This document shows, piece after piece, positions 36,339-48,600 of a stretch of 64,000 bases of DNA. Source of the stretch: Sciurus carolinensis (Eukaryota > Chordata > Mammalia > Rodentia > Sciuridae). The notes beneath the pieces were generated by a model. That model searched no databases and had not been told where the DNA came from. It saw nothing but the letters and a program-made list of their open reading frames with translations. Location: positions 19,605,678-19,669,677 of the forward strand of contig NC_062227.1 of the NCBI RefSeq assembly GCF_902686445.1, given 5' to 3'. Position numbers and translations under genes: made by a program. Numbering within the stretch: position 1 is the first letter of the stretch; each line of letters opens with the position of its first letter.

Positions 36339-37307
36339 ATGTCAGAAAGGGAGTTCAGAATGTACATAATAAAAACGATCAGGGAAGCAAATGAGGAGAT
36401 GAAAGAGCAAATGCAGGCATTGAAGGAGGAGATGAAAGAGCATATGCAGGCATTAAATGATCGCACCAAACACCAGTTAAGAGACCAAATATGGGAAGCA
36501 AGAAATCATTTAAATAAAGAGTTACAGATACTGAAAAAAAAAAAAACAAACTGAAATACTTGAAAAGAAGGAAACAATAAACCAAGTTAAAAACTCCATA
36601 GAAAGCATAACCAATAGGATAAAACACCTGGAAGACAGAGCCTCAGACATTGAAGAAAAGTTATTTAATCTTGAAACCAAAGTTGGCCAAACAGAGAAGA
36701 TGATAAGAAATCATGAATAGAATCTACAAGAATTATGGGATATCATGAAAAGGCCAAAATTAAGAATTATTGGGATTGAGAAAGGCTTAGAGAAACAAAG
36801 CCGAAGGAATGAACAATCTATTCAATGAAATAATATCAGAAAATTTCCCAAATCTGAAGAATGAAATGGAAAACCAAGTACAAGAGGCTTATAGAACTCC
36901 AAACATACAAAATTACAACAGACCCACACCAAGGCACATTATTATGAAAATACCTAACATACAAAATAAAGACAGAATTTTAAAGGCCACGAGAGAAAAG
37001 AATCAAATTACATTCAGAGGGAAACCAATAAGAATATCAGCAGATTTTTCAATCCAGACCCTAAAAGCTAGAAGGGCCTGGGACAGCATATACCAAGCCC
37101 TGAAAGAAAACGGATGCCAACAAAGAGTCTTATACCCAGCAAAACTTACCTTCAAATTTGACGATAAAATAAGATCCTTCCATGATAAACAAAAGCTAAA
37201 GGAATTTACAAAAAAAAAGTAAGCAATACAGAACATTCTCAGCAAAATATTCCATGAGGAAGAGATAAAAAACAATGATGCAAATCAGCAACAGGAGGAA
37301 CTAGCCT
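36339..37307 (+). pseudogene. L1-C ORF1, frameshifted
   Basis: It starts MSEREFRMYIIKTIREANEE with the repeated EEMKEQMQALKEE coiled coil. An A12 run at 36,534-36,545 shifts the frame, a TAG occurs near 36,718, and a further shift lies near 36,800. The C-terminal part includes RRAWDSIYQALKENGCQ and ends near 37,307. Confidence 0.87.
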
Positions 37308-37340
37308 AAAGGAATAGCCAAATAATGGAGAAACCAAATC

Positions 37341-40300
37341 ATGTCAAAAACAAATATGAGTCAATTGACTGGGAATACAAATCATATCACAATAATAACC
37401 CTGAATGTTATTGGCCTGAATTCATCAATCAAAAGACACAGACAGGCAGATTGGATTAAAAAGAAAAATCCAACAATATGCTGCCTGCAAGAGACTCATC
37501 TCATAGAAAGAGACACCCATAGACTAAAGGTGAAAGGATGGGGAAAAATATACCATGCATATGGACACAGCAAAAAAGCTGGAGTATCCATCCTCATTTC
37601 AGATAATGTGGACTTCAAACCAAAACTAGTCAAAAGGGATAAAGAAGGACATTCCATGCTGATTAAGGGAAGCATAAATCAGCAAGAAATAACAATCATA
37701 AATATCTATGACCCGAATATTGGCTCATCCACGTACATCAAACAAATTCTTCTCAATTCCATAAATCAAATAGACCACAACACAATAGTACTAGGCGATT
37801 TTAACACACCTCTTTCACTACTGGGTAGATCGTCCGAACAAAAATTGAATAAAGAAACTATAGATCTCAACAACACAATTAACAATTTAGACTTAACGGA
37901 CATATATAGAATATACCATCCAACAATGAACCAATACACTTTCTTCTCAGCAGCACATGGATCCTTCTCTTAAATAGACCATATTTTATGCCACAAAGCT
38001 ACTGTTAGGAAATACAAGAAGATAGAGATACTACCTTGTATTAAAATTAGAAATAAATGACAGAATAAAAAACAGAAACTTCTCCAATACCTGGAGATTA
38101 AATAATACACTATTATATGATGAATGGATAACAGAAGACATCAGGAGGGAAATAAAAAAATTCTTAGAAGTAAACAAGTACAAGGACACATCATATCAAA
38201 ATCTCTGGGACACTATGAAAGCAGTATTTAAAGGAAGATTTATTTCATGGGGCGCATTCAAAAAAAGGAGTAGAAATCAACAAATAAACGACTTAACACT
38301 ACAGCTCAAAGCGCTAGAAAAAGAAGAGCAGACCAATACCAAAAGTAGTAGAGGACAGGAAATAGTTAAAATCAGAGCCGAAATCAATGAAATCGAAACA
38401 AAAGAAACAATTGGAAAAATTAACAAAATAAATAGTTGGTTCTTTGAAAAAATAAATAAAATTGATAAACCCTTAGCCACACTAACAAAGAGAAAGAGGG
38501 AGAAAACTCAAATTATTAAAATTTGGAATGAACAACAAAACATCACAACAGACACGAGTGAAATACAAAACATAATTAGAAGCTATTTCAAAAATCTATA
38601 CTCCAACAAAACAGAAAACCTCTAAGACATCAACAAATTTCTAGAGACATATGAATTACCTAAACTGAACGAGGAGGACATACACAACTTAAATAAATCA
38701 ATCTCAAGCAATGAAATAGAAGAGGTCATCAAAAGCCTACCACCAATAAAAGTCCAGGACCAGATGGGTTCTCAGCCGAGTTCTACAAAACCTTTAAAGA
38801 AGAGCTTAATCCAATACTCCTCAAAGTATTCCATGAAGTAGAAGAGGAGGGAACCCTCCCAAACTCGTTCTATGAAGCCAATATCACCGTGATACCTAAA
38901 CCAGACAGAGACACATTGAGGAAAGAAAATTTCAGACCAATATCCTTAATGAACATCGACGCAAAAATTCTTAACAAAATTTTAGCAAATCGCACTCAAA
39001 TAAATATTAAAAAGATAGTGCACCACGATCAAGTGGGCTTTATCCCAGGGATGCAAGGTTGGTTCAACATTCAGAAATCAATAAATGTCATTCACCATAT
39101 CAACAGACTTAAAGTTAAGAATCACATGATTATTTCAATAGATGCAGAGAAAGCATTTGATAAAATACAGCATCCCTTCATGCTCAAAACACTAGAAAAA
39201 ATTGGGGTAGTGGGAACATTCCTTAACATTATAAAGGCCATCTATGCTAAGCCCATGGCCAATATCATTCTAAATGGTGAAAAACTGAAAGTGTTCCCCC
39301 TAAAAACAGGAACAAGTCAGGATGCCATCTTTCACCACTGCTATTCAACATCGTCCTTGAGATTCTAGCCAGAGCAATTAGAAAAACCAAAGAAATTAAA
39401 GGGATACGAATGGGAAAAGAAGAACTCAAACTATCCCTGTTCGCTGACGACTTGATTAAATATTTAGAGGAACCTGGAAATTCCACCAGAAAACTTTTAG
39501 AACCCATAAGTGAATTCAGTAAAGTAGCAGGTTACAAGATCAATGCTCATAAATCCAATGCATTTTTATACATAAGTGATGAATCTTCAGAAAGAGAAAT
39601 TAGGAAAACTACCCCATTCACAATAGCATCAAAAAAAAATAAAATACTTGGGAATCAATCTCACAAAAGAGGTGAAAGACCTCTACAATGAGAACTACAG
39701 AACACTAAAGAAAGAAATTAAAGAAAACCTTAGAAGATGGAAATATCTCCCATGTTCCTAGATAGGCAGAATTAATATTGTCAAAATGGCCATACTACCA
39801 AAAGTGCTATGCAGATTCAATGCAATTCCAATTAAAATCCCAATGATGTACCTTGCAGAAATAGAGCAAACAATTATGAAATTCATCTGGAAGAATAAAA
39901 AACCTAGAATAGCTAAAGCAATCCTCAGTAGCAAGAGTGAAGCAGGGTGTATTGCAATACCAGATGTTCAACTCTATACAAAGCAATAGTAACAAAAACG
40001 GCATGGTATTGGTACCAAAATAGACAGGTACATCAATGGTACAGAATAGAGGACATGAACAGAAACCCAAATAAATACAATTTTCTCATACTAGACAAAG
40101 GTTCCAAAAATATGCAATGGAGAAAAGATAGCCTCTTCAACAAATGGTGCTGGGAAAACTGGAAAACCATATGCAATAGAATGAAATTAAACCCCTATCT
40201 CTCACCCTACACAAAACTCAACTCAAAATTCATCAAGGAACTTGGAATCAGACCAGAGACCCTGCATCTAATAGAAGAAAAAGTAGGTCCAAATTTTCAA

Positions 40301-41197
40301 CTTGTTGGTTTAGGATCAGACTTCCTTAACAGGACTCCAATAGCACAAGAAATAAAAGCAAGAATCAACAACTGGGATAGATTCAAACTAAAAAGCTATC
40401 TCTCAGCAACGGAAACTATCAGTAATGTGAAGAGAGAGCCTACAGAGTGGGAGAATATCTTTGCCATCCATACTTCAGATAGAGCGCTAATTTCCAGAAT
40501 CTATAAAGAACTCCAAAAACTCTACACGAAGAATACAAATAATCCAATCAACAAATGGGCTAAGGAAATGAACAGACAATTCACAGAAGAAGATCTACAA
40601 ATAATCAACAGATATATGAAAAAATGTTCAACATCGCTAGTAATAAGGGAAATGCAAATCAAAACTACCCTAAGATTTCATCTCACCCCAATTAGAATGG
40701 CGATTATCAAGAACACAAGCAATAATAGGTGTTGGCGGGGATGTGGTGAAAAAGGAACACTCATACATTGCTGTTGGGGTTGTAAATTAGTGCAGCCACT
40801 CTGGAAAGCAGTGTGGAGATTCCTCAGAAAGCTTGGAATGGAAACACTATTTGATCCAGCTATCCCACTCCTTGGCCTATACCCAAAGGACTTAAAATCA
40901 ACATACTACAGAGATACAGCCAAATCAATGTTCATTGCTGCTCAATTCACGATAGCCAGATTGTGGAACCAACATAGATGCCCTTCAGTTGATGAATGGA
41001 TAAAGAAACTGTGGCATATATATAAAATGGAATATTACTCTGCAATGAAGAATGATAAAATTATGGCAATTGCAGGCAAATGGATGAAATTGGAGAATAT
41101 CATGCTAGGTGATATAAACCAATCTCAAAAAACTAAAGGACAAATGATCTCGCTGATAAGTGGATTAGGACATATAATGGGGTGTGGGAGGGATTAG
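37341..41197 (+). pseudogene. L1-C ORF2, multiply broken
   Basis: It starts MSKTNMSQLTGN 30-40 bp after ORF1. The endonuclease is open to a TAA at 37,971-37,973. About 20 bp are missing at 38,040, where other copies read CTCTATCAGATCATAATGGA, removing the SDH catalytic motif. RT segments cover 38,889-39,691 with an intact LSLFADD (about 39,430-39,455). The last 416 codons (39,947-41,197) are open and include the cysteine-rich [19 protein letters not shown]. Six or more frame changes separate the pieces. Confidence 0.9.
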
Positions 41198-41433
41198 CAT
41201 TAGGTTTAGTGTTAGGTTTAGGGATAAGGATAAGGAGAGCGGTAAGAATGAAGGAAAGAAAGATTGTATAGAGGGAAAAGAAGGGTGGGAGGGGTGGGGG
41301 GAAGGGAAAAAATAAACATCATTGCCCTATGTAAACATATGATTACACAAATGGTATGCCTTGACTCTATGTACAAATAGAGAAACAACATGTATCCCAT
41401 TTGTATACAATAATAAAAAAATAAATAAATAAA

Positions 41434-42294
41434 TCAGCCCCTGGCATCCCTGGGATAAATCTCACTTGATTATGGAGAATTATCTATGTTCAATAGGGAC
41501 ACTGATTTATAGTTATTTTATATCCTTCTCTGATTTTACTATCATGATAATGTAGGCCTTGGAGATAGATTTTGGAAGAATTTCAAGTGTTTGTAATAGT
41601 TTTAGAGTAACTGGTACTATTTTATTTTTTCATGTTTGGTAGAACTCCGCAGAGCAACAAAGCTGTATGACCTAAAAGAAAAAAAAAAAAAGTCAAACCC
41701 CAAATGAGTTGATCTTCAAAAAATTCATTTACAATTTAAAGTATTAAGAAAAGAGAGATTTATTATTGACAATCAATGATTTATTGACAGTTTATTACCA
41801 ATTATATGTAGTAGAGCCCTCTGCTCTAAATAGGCTCCTACACTAAGCTGGTTTTCTCTTCATAAGTTTCATATACTTTGAATAATTGAAAAGGGCAGGA
41901 AAAGGCTGACAGTAAGAGAAATAGAAATCCAAATGGGAATGTACAAATCACCTCAGAAATCCAAACATTAAAAAAAAAAAAAAGTCTGCTTTGGATGTCA
42001 TATAGCCCAGAAAAGTAAGGCAATTTGAAATTTAGATTCAGGAAACATTGATGTGATCTAAGAAAATGTAAAGACTGTGAGAGGCCCATTATGTCCTGGT
42101 TTTCTTCCTCATTGTATTCTTGTTCAAATAGTATGAACAGTGATTGGCAGAGAGGAAAGAATTTCTTTTAAAGAAATCACATGCAAAAGTAAATCTCAGA
42201 CTGAATGGAATAGTCAAATACAACAAAAATTTCTTTCACAAAGATTTCAATTAAATAATTTAAATAAAATCAGTAATAAAAATTTAAAATAAAA
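41434..42294 (+). other. Candidate 3' transduction of L1-C (~857 bp)
   Basis: The segment lies between the L1-C A-tail and the right-hand target-site duplication, so it entered together with L1-C. It begins with an antisense, older L1 ORF2 fragment (about 41,437-41,670), then AT-rich DNA without a recognised element. It ends AATAAAATCAGTAATAAAAATTTAAAATAAAA, an A-rich terminus with AATAAA signals. Confidence 0.72.
41437..41670 (-). mobile_element. Old L1 ORF2 fragment within the transduced segment
   Basis: GGCATCCCTGGGATAAAT, CACTTGAT, GATTTTGGAAGAATTTC and GTTTGGTAGAACTCCGCAG are the minus-strand words of the L1 RT region, also seen in L1-A at 130-420. Divergence is much greater than among L1-A, B and C. 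Confidence 0.8.
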
Positions 42295-45200
42295 GAAAAA
42301 CAAGTTAAAAGAATTCACAATTAGAAAGCCTGCAGAACATTCTCAACAAAATATTCCCTGAGGATGAAGAGGAAAAAAAAAAGTGAAAACCAACAAAGGG
42401 AGGAACTACACTAAAGGAATAGTCAAAGAAGAAACTACATCAAATTAAAAGCCAGAATAAAACCAAGTGACTGTGAATACAAATCACATCTCAGTAATAT
42501 TCTTGAATGTTAATGGTCAAATTCATCAATCAAAAGATATAAACTTGCAGATTTGATTAAAAAACAAAATCCAACAATATGGTTTCTCTATGAGACTCAC
42601 TTCATAGGCAAAGACATCCACAGACTGAAAGTGAAAGGATGGGAAACAACATACAAATTGTGGAAACAAGCAAGGGTTTCCATCCTCACATCAGAGAGGG
42701 TGGACTTCTAGCCAAAGTTAATCAGAAGGGACAAAGAATGTCATTTCATCTACCAAAGAGAATTATACATCAGCAAGACATACAATTATAAATATTTATA
42801 CCCCGAACAATGGAGCATCTATGTACATCAAACAAACCCTTCACAATTTCAAGAATCAAATAGACCACAGCACAATAATACTGGGTGACTTTAACACATC
42901 TCTTTCACTACTAGACAGATCTAAACAAAATCTAAATAAAGAAACTATAGAACTCAATAAAACAATAGATAACAGACTTAACAGATATATATATATATAT
43001 ATACATATATATACACAATATTTCATCAATAAACCATCGAATACACTTTTTTTCTCAGCAGCACATGGATCTTTCTCTAAAACAAACCACATCTTAATGA
43101 CACAAAGTAACTCTTAGTAAATACAAAAAAAATGGAGATAATACCGTACAGTCTATCAGATCATAATGGACTAAAATTAGAAATTAATGATAAGATAAAA
43201 TATAGAAGCTAAGCTAACATATGGAGACTAATACACTAGTGAATGACAAATGGAAAGTAGAAGAAATCAAGGATAAAATGAAAAAAATACCTAGAGTAAA
43301 TGAGAATACAGATACAACAAACCAAAATCTCTGGGACACAACGAAGGCAGTACTAAGAGGAAAGTTCACTGCATTGAGCTCATTTATCAAAAGAATAAAA
43401 AGTCAACAAATAAATGACCAAACATTTATATCCCAAAGCCCTACAAAAATAAGAACAAATCAACACCAAAAGAGTAGAAGATAGGAAATAAATAAAATCA
43501 GAACTGAAATCAATGAAATTGAAACAAAAGAAACAACTGAAAAAATTAACAAAACAAAAAGTTTGTTTTTTGAAAAAAATCAATAAAATTGATAAATCTC
43601 TAGCCACACTAAGGAAGAGAAAGAAAGAGAAAACCTTAATTACTAAAATACAAGATGAAAAAGGAAATATAAGAACAGATCCAACTGAAATACAAAATTA
43701 GACATTATTTTGAAAATTTATACTCCAATTAAAAAAAAATACTGCAGACATTGACAAATGTCTAGAGACATATGACCTATCTAATCTGAATCAGATCATA
43801 AATGATCTAAGCAGAATAATTTTAAGTAATGAAATAGAAAATGCCATCAAAAGCCTACTAATTAAGAAAAGCCCAGAACCAGATGGATTCTCAACTGAGT
43901 TCTACAAGATCTTTGAAGAAGAAGTATAACCAATATTCCTGAAATTATTCCATAAAATAGAAGGAGGGAACCTTTCTAACTCATTCTATGAGGCTAATAT
44001 CACCTTGATACCAAAATCAGACAAAGACACTAAGGAAAGAAAACTTCAGACCAATATCCCTGATAAACACAGATGCAAAAATTCTCAATAAAATCCTGGA
44101 AAATTACTACTAAAAATATTTAAAAAAGAGTGCACCAGTATCAAGTGTGGTTCATCATAGGGATGCAGAATTGGTTCAACATACAGAAAACAATAAGTGT
44201 AATTCATCATATCAATAGACTTAAAAACAAGAATCATTATCTCAGTAGATGCAGAAAAAGCATTTGACGAAATGCAGTACCACTTCATGTTTAAAAAACT
44301 AGAAAAACTTAGGGATAGTAGGAACATACCTCAACATCGTAAAAACCATATATACTAAACCCAAGGCCAACATAATTCTAAATGGAGGAAAATTGGAAAG
44401 CATTTTCTCTAAAAACTGGAACAAAACAAGGATGCCCTTTCATCACTTTTATTCAACAATGTCCTTGCAACTCTAGCCAGAGCAATTAGAATAAAGAAAG
44501 AAATTAAAGATATACGAATAAGTAAAGAAGAACTCAAACTATCACTATTTGTCAATAACATGATTCTTTATTTAGAAGATCGAAAAACTTCCACCAGAAA
44601 ACTTCTAGAACTAATAAATAAATTCAACAAAGTAGCAGGATATAAAATCAATACCCATAAACTAAATGCATTCCTATACATTAGTAATAAATTCACTAAA
44701 AGATAAATAAAGAAAATTATCCCCCTCCCCCCAAAAAGAGAGTAAACTATCCCATTAATAGTAGCCTCCAAACAAAAATAGGAATCAATCTAAAAAGAGA
44801 GGTGATAGACCTCTACAATGAAAACTACAGAACCCTAAAGAAAGAAACTGAAGATGACATTAGAGGATGGAAATACCTCCCATACTCCTGAATAGTCAGA
44901 TTAATATTATCAAAATGGCCATACTACCAAAAGTGTTAAACAAATTTAATGCAATTCCTATTAAATTCCCAATAAGATTCTTCATAGAACTAGGAAAAAA
45001 ATCATGAAATTTATTTGGAAAAATTAGAGATCTAGAATAGCCAAAGCAACCCTTAGCAAGAATAGTGAAGGAGAACTCATAATACCAGACCTTAAACTAT
45101 ACTACAGAGGTATGGTAATAAAAACAGCATGGTTTGGTGCCAAAACAGACATGTAGACCAATAATACAGGATAGTAGACACAGAGGCAAACCCACATACC

Positions 45201-45815
45201 AGCAGGTATCTCAGAGTAGACAAGGGTGCCAAATATATTCACTGGAGAAAAGATAGCCTATTTAACAAATGGTGCTGGGAAAAATGGAAAGAATATGTCA
45301 CAAAATAAAATTAAACCTTTATTTCTCACACTGCATGAGACTCAACGCAAAGTGGATCAAAAACTCAGGCCTAATAGAAGAAAATGTGGTATGTATATAT
45401 TATGGAATACTTCTCAACTTTAAAAAAGAATGAAATTCTGACATTTGCTGGTGAATGGATGGAGTTAGAGAATGTCTTGCTAAGTGAAATAAGCCAAGCA
45501 CCCAAAATTAAAGGCCAAATGTTTTCTGTTATATGCAGATGTTTATTCACAATAAGGTGGGGTAGAGGAAGAATAGGGTTACTTTATATTAGGTAGAGGG
45601 AGTGAATAGAAGGGAAGAGGTATGAGGGTAAGAAGGATAGTGAAACAGACATTTTTACCTTGTGTACATGTATGACTGCATGACCTATGTGATCCTACAT
45701 GTATAATCAGAAAAATGAGATATTATACTTCATTTATGTATGATCTATCAAAATGTATGAATGCATTCTACTATCAGGTACAACTAATTAGAACAAATCT
45801 AAAAAACTTAAAGAA
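42295..45815 (+). mobile_element. L1-D, 3' segment (end of ORF1, ORF2, 3' end)
   Basis: The old L1 continues with the end of ORF1 (AATTCACAATTAGAAAGCC), ORF2 from about 42,430 and a divergent 3' end to about 45,815. The 3'UTR differs from the younger copies and lacks their telomere-like tract, consistent with an older subfamily. Confidence 0.85.
42430..45600 (+). pseudogene. L1-D ORF2, heavily decayed
   Basis: Fragments of endonuclease (LGDFNTSLSLLDRS at 42,880-42,925), linker (43,220-43,700), RT (44,200-44,700, FVNNMIL-like in place of FADD) and C-terminus are in several frames with many stops. An (AT)n run at 42,985-43,019 interrupts the endonuclease. A deletion near 45,380 removes much of the C-terminal region present in other copies. 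Confidence 0.85.
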
Positions 45816-46772
45816 AGAATATATTGAAGTTTTTCTTCAAAATCTACATTCCTAATGCCTCTTCTTCCTTAAAAAAATTCTAATGTGAATTTGCTTAAGA
45901 TCCTGTTAAACTTTTAAATACTTCACAATGCTACTTGGCAAAAAGTCTTTGAAAGAAGTACAGCAAACCTTTTGTATTCTTTCTATACTTGAGTCTCCAT
46001 GACCAGAGAATTGCCTATCAGTGAGTGTAAAAAAAAAAAAAAAACATTATTTGAATGAAAATGAAAACATTACACATTAATTTTGTAGGTAAGCACTAAA
46101 GCAGTGCTTAGAGAGAAATGTACAGAAGTCAGTAAGATGAAGGGGAAGCAGCAAAGGATACTAAGGAGCATGTGGACAGCAGGAAAAGCAAGAGAAAGTG
46201 CTACTCCAGAAGCTGAATGAAGTGTATTTCAAGGAAAAAGTGACCTACTGTGTCAAAGGTTTCTAAGATTTTAAATGAAATGTGAATTGATGACCACTGG
46301 GCATCACAGAGATCTCTGGTGAACTTGGCATAGTGGTTGAGTAGGTTCAAGACTAGAGACAATCTAATCATGAAGATATGGTCAGATGAATCCAGATTAG
46401 GACACATTCTTTAAAACTACCAGTTTTATTCTCCATAACTGTCAACATCATGAAAGACAAAAGGTTCCCTTCCCACCCCGACAAGAAAGCTTAAAAATAT
46501 TTCTAGATTGCAGAAAAATAGAGACATGGCAAATGCACTACAGAATCTATGGATCTTGGATTAAGAGAGAAAAAGAAAAACATAGCCATAAGGGATATTA
46601 CAGGAAGATTTGAAGAATTCTGAGTAATATTAGATAATATTAATATAGAGAAAATGAGGATAAGCAAAATACACACAGTAAATACAGGTATTTTTTTTTA
46701 AGAATTCTGCTATGATTTTGGACACAGAACTACTAAAGAAAAATAATGTGGAAAAAAATGACAGTACCTCAC
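45816..46772. other. Intron 9-10 DNA right of the L1 stack
   Basis: AT-rich, no gene or element recognised. Confidence 0.5.
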
Positions 46773-46861
46773 CATCAAATATGGGTGATCCACACACTTT
46801 TGAAGCTGGGATAAGATATTCTGAAGTTTAACTTTCTTTGAAATCTCATTTTCAAATGCAT
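46773..46861 (-). pseudogene. CHD1L: CHD1L exon 9-like, 4-bp deletion
   Basis: The acceptor ATTACAG and donor GTGAGG are intact. The coding reads [19 protein letters not shown], then QKCVDHPYL. The exon is 89 bp; 93 would be needed to join the next exon. The missing four bases fall at the end, where CCATATTTGATG lacks a TTTG-type tandem unit (PYLFDG expected). Confidence 0.9.
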
Positions 46862-47452
46862 CTGTAATATTGAAGAGAGAAAGAAAAATGGACTAAAAAA
46901 TCAAAAACAAAAACAAAAAACAAACCCAACTCTTTATAAATAACCTTAGCACTTCATTGGATATTCCTCAAATTTATAATAACTCCCAATGGGCTCATCT
47001 GTACTGAGAATTAACAGCATATCCACATGGAACTTTCTTATACATCACTTTGTTTGGAGAAAAAGATCTATAAATTGAACTTGGGTGTGGTTTGTTATAA
47101 TGCCTGGAAATTTCTGAAATTTCCTTCTTTAACTGCTATTGTGGATTTAAGAGGGGGTAAAAAGCAAATTGAGGACAAAAGGCATGAATGGACATTTAAA
47201 AGTGTTTGCTTCATTGTAGGGAATAAGAAAAAACTAGGCAAGGGTAAAAAGGAAAATTTCATCAAGCAACAACTAAGTCTGATACACTTAACACTGCCAT
47301 TGTCTCACTGCAGCTGACCTGAATACAATTCAGAATACAAAATCCTACCCTATATTCTTGCTATACAAAGTGAGTGCAATTATAAAATATTTCCCTGCCC
47401 CCAAATCACATTTTCATTTAGTTTCTGAATGTATCAAGTGCCTTCTGATTAC

Positions 47453-47608
47453 CTTGGTCTTTCATCAAAATATCCTTGTAGTATTTTTTCTGCAAAGCCA
47501 ACATGCCATGGTATATCACTACTTCTTTCTTCTTGGGAAGCTCTGTAGCTACCTCAGTTTTTACTCTCCTCAGCAGAAATGGCTGCAAGAGGTTGTATAG
47601 TTCACTTG
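47453..47608 (-). pseudogene. CHD1L: CHD1L exon 8-like, open
   Basis: This 156-bp exon is fully open and well spliced (acceptor TTACACAG, donor GTAATC). It begins [16 protein letters not shown], continues [19 protein letters not shown] and ends [12 protein letters not shown]. It belongs to the linker between the two RecA-like lobes, with the LLRRVK signature of SNF2 proteins. It was the clearest single piece of evidence for CHD1L identity. Confidence 0.93.
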
Positions 47609-48179
47609 CTGTGTAAGGAAAAAAATACAAGAGAGTGGTTCAAAAATAGAACAAAGGCACTGAACTACTAGAGATCATATAGCAATTTACTTCCCTCATT
47701 TTCAAGCTAATTCTGCATTCTAGATTAGTATAGTAATTTTCATAGTACAGACGCTCCTGGATTTACAAAGTGATTGCATTCTTTTTTTTCAGTTTTCTCA
47801 ATTATTTTTTATTGCATTCTTATAAACCCATCATGAATTGAAAATATCATGTAAGTAAAAAATGCATTAAACAGACCTAACAAACTAAACATCACAGCTT
47901 AGCCCACCCTACCTTAAATGTGCTTACAATGCTTACAATAGTCAACTCAGGCAAAATAATCTAACAAAATAATATTTTATGAAAAACTGTGGAATACTTT
48001 ATGTAATTTATTGAATACCTGCATCTAAACAACACTGACAACACAGAACACTGTGGAGTATCAGTATTTACCCTCATGATCGCCTGAGGGACTGGGGAGT
48101 TGTGACTTGCTGCTGCCACCCACCCTCACGGGACAGTGACTTGCAACCTATCTCTAGCCTGGAAAAGACTGAAACTTAT

Positions 48180-48600
48180 GTTGTCTTATGACTGAATAGT
48201 ATCCCATTGGGTACATACACCATATTTTCTTTTTTCATCTGCTAATGGACATTTAGTTTAGTTCTAAATTCTGGGTACTGTGAATAGTGCTACAATAAAC
48301 ACAGGAGTAGGGATATCTCTGTGACATGATGATGTCCCTTCCATTGATAGAATTGCTGAATTGTACAGCAGTTCTAGTTTTAGTTTTTGAGGAAACTCCA
48401 TCCTGTTTTCCATTATGGTTGGACCAATTTACTCCTTCCAGGAGTATATCAGAGTTCCCCTTTCACCATATCCTTGCTAGCATTTTTTTTTGTCTTTTTG
48501 TAATAACCATTCTCACTGAGGTGAGGTTTTTTTCTCATTGTGGTCTTGATTTGCATTTCCCTGATGATTAATGATATTAACATTTTAATATAACTAAAAA
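48180..48600 (-). mobile_element. Old L1 3' ORF2 fragment
   Basis: Plus-strand words such as GACTGAATAGTATCCCATTG, GTGAATAGTGCTACAATAAAC, TTTTTGAGGAAACTCC and GATTTGCATTTCCCTGATGA are the reverse complement of the mammalian L1 ORF2 C-terminal region. It lies in the CHD1L intron between exons 8 and 7. Confidence 0.85.

Larger units (their letters stand above)
34992..42308 (+). mobile_element. L1 element C, full length, inserted in L1-D
   Basis: The element occupies 35,006-42,294. The 14-bp GAAAAACAAGTTAA at 34,992-35,005 and 42,295-42,308 is the target-site duplication; joining them restores L1-D ORF1. Order: two ~606-bp promoter monomers, ORF1 (36,339 to about 37,307), ORF2 (37,341-41,197), 3'UTR, A-rich tail (41,409-41,433) and an 857-bp 3' segment that is not this L1. 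It is the least decayed L1 here, yet both frames are broken. Confidence 0.93.
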
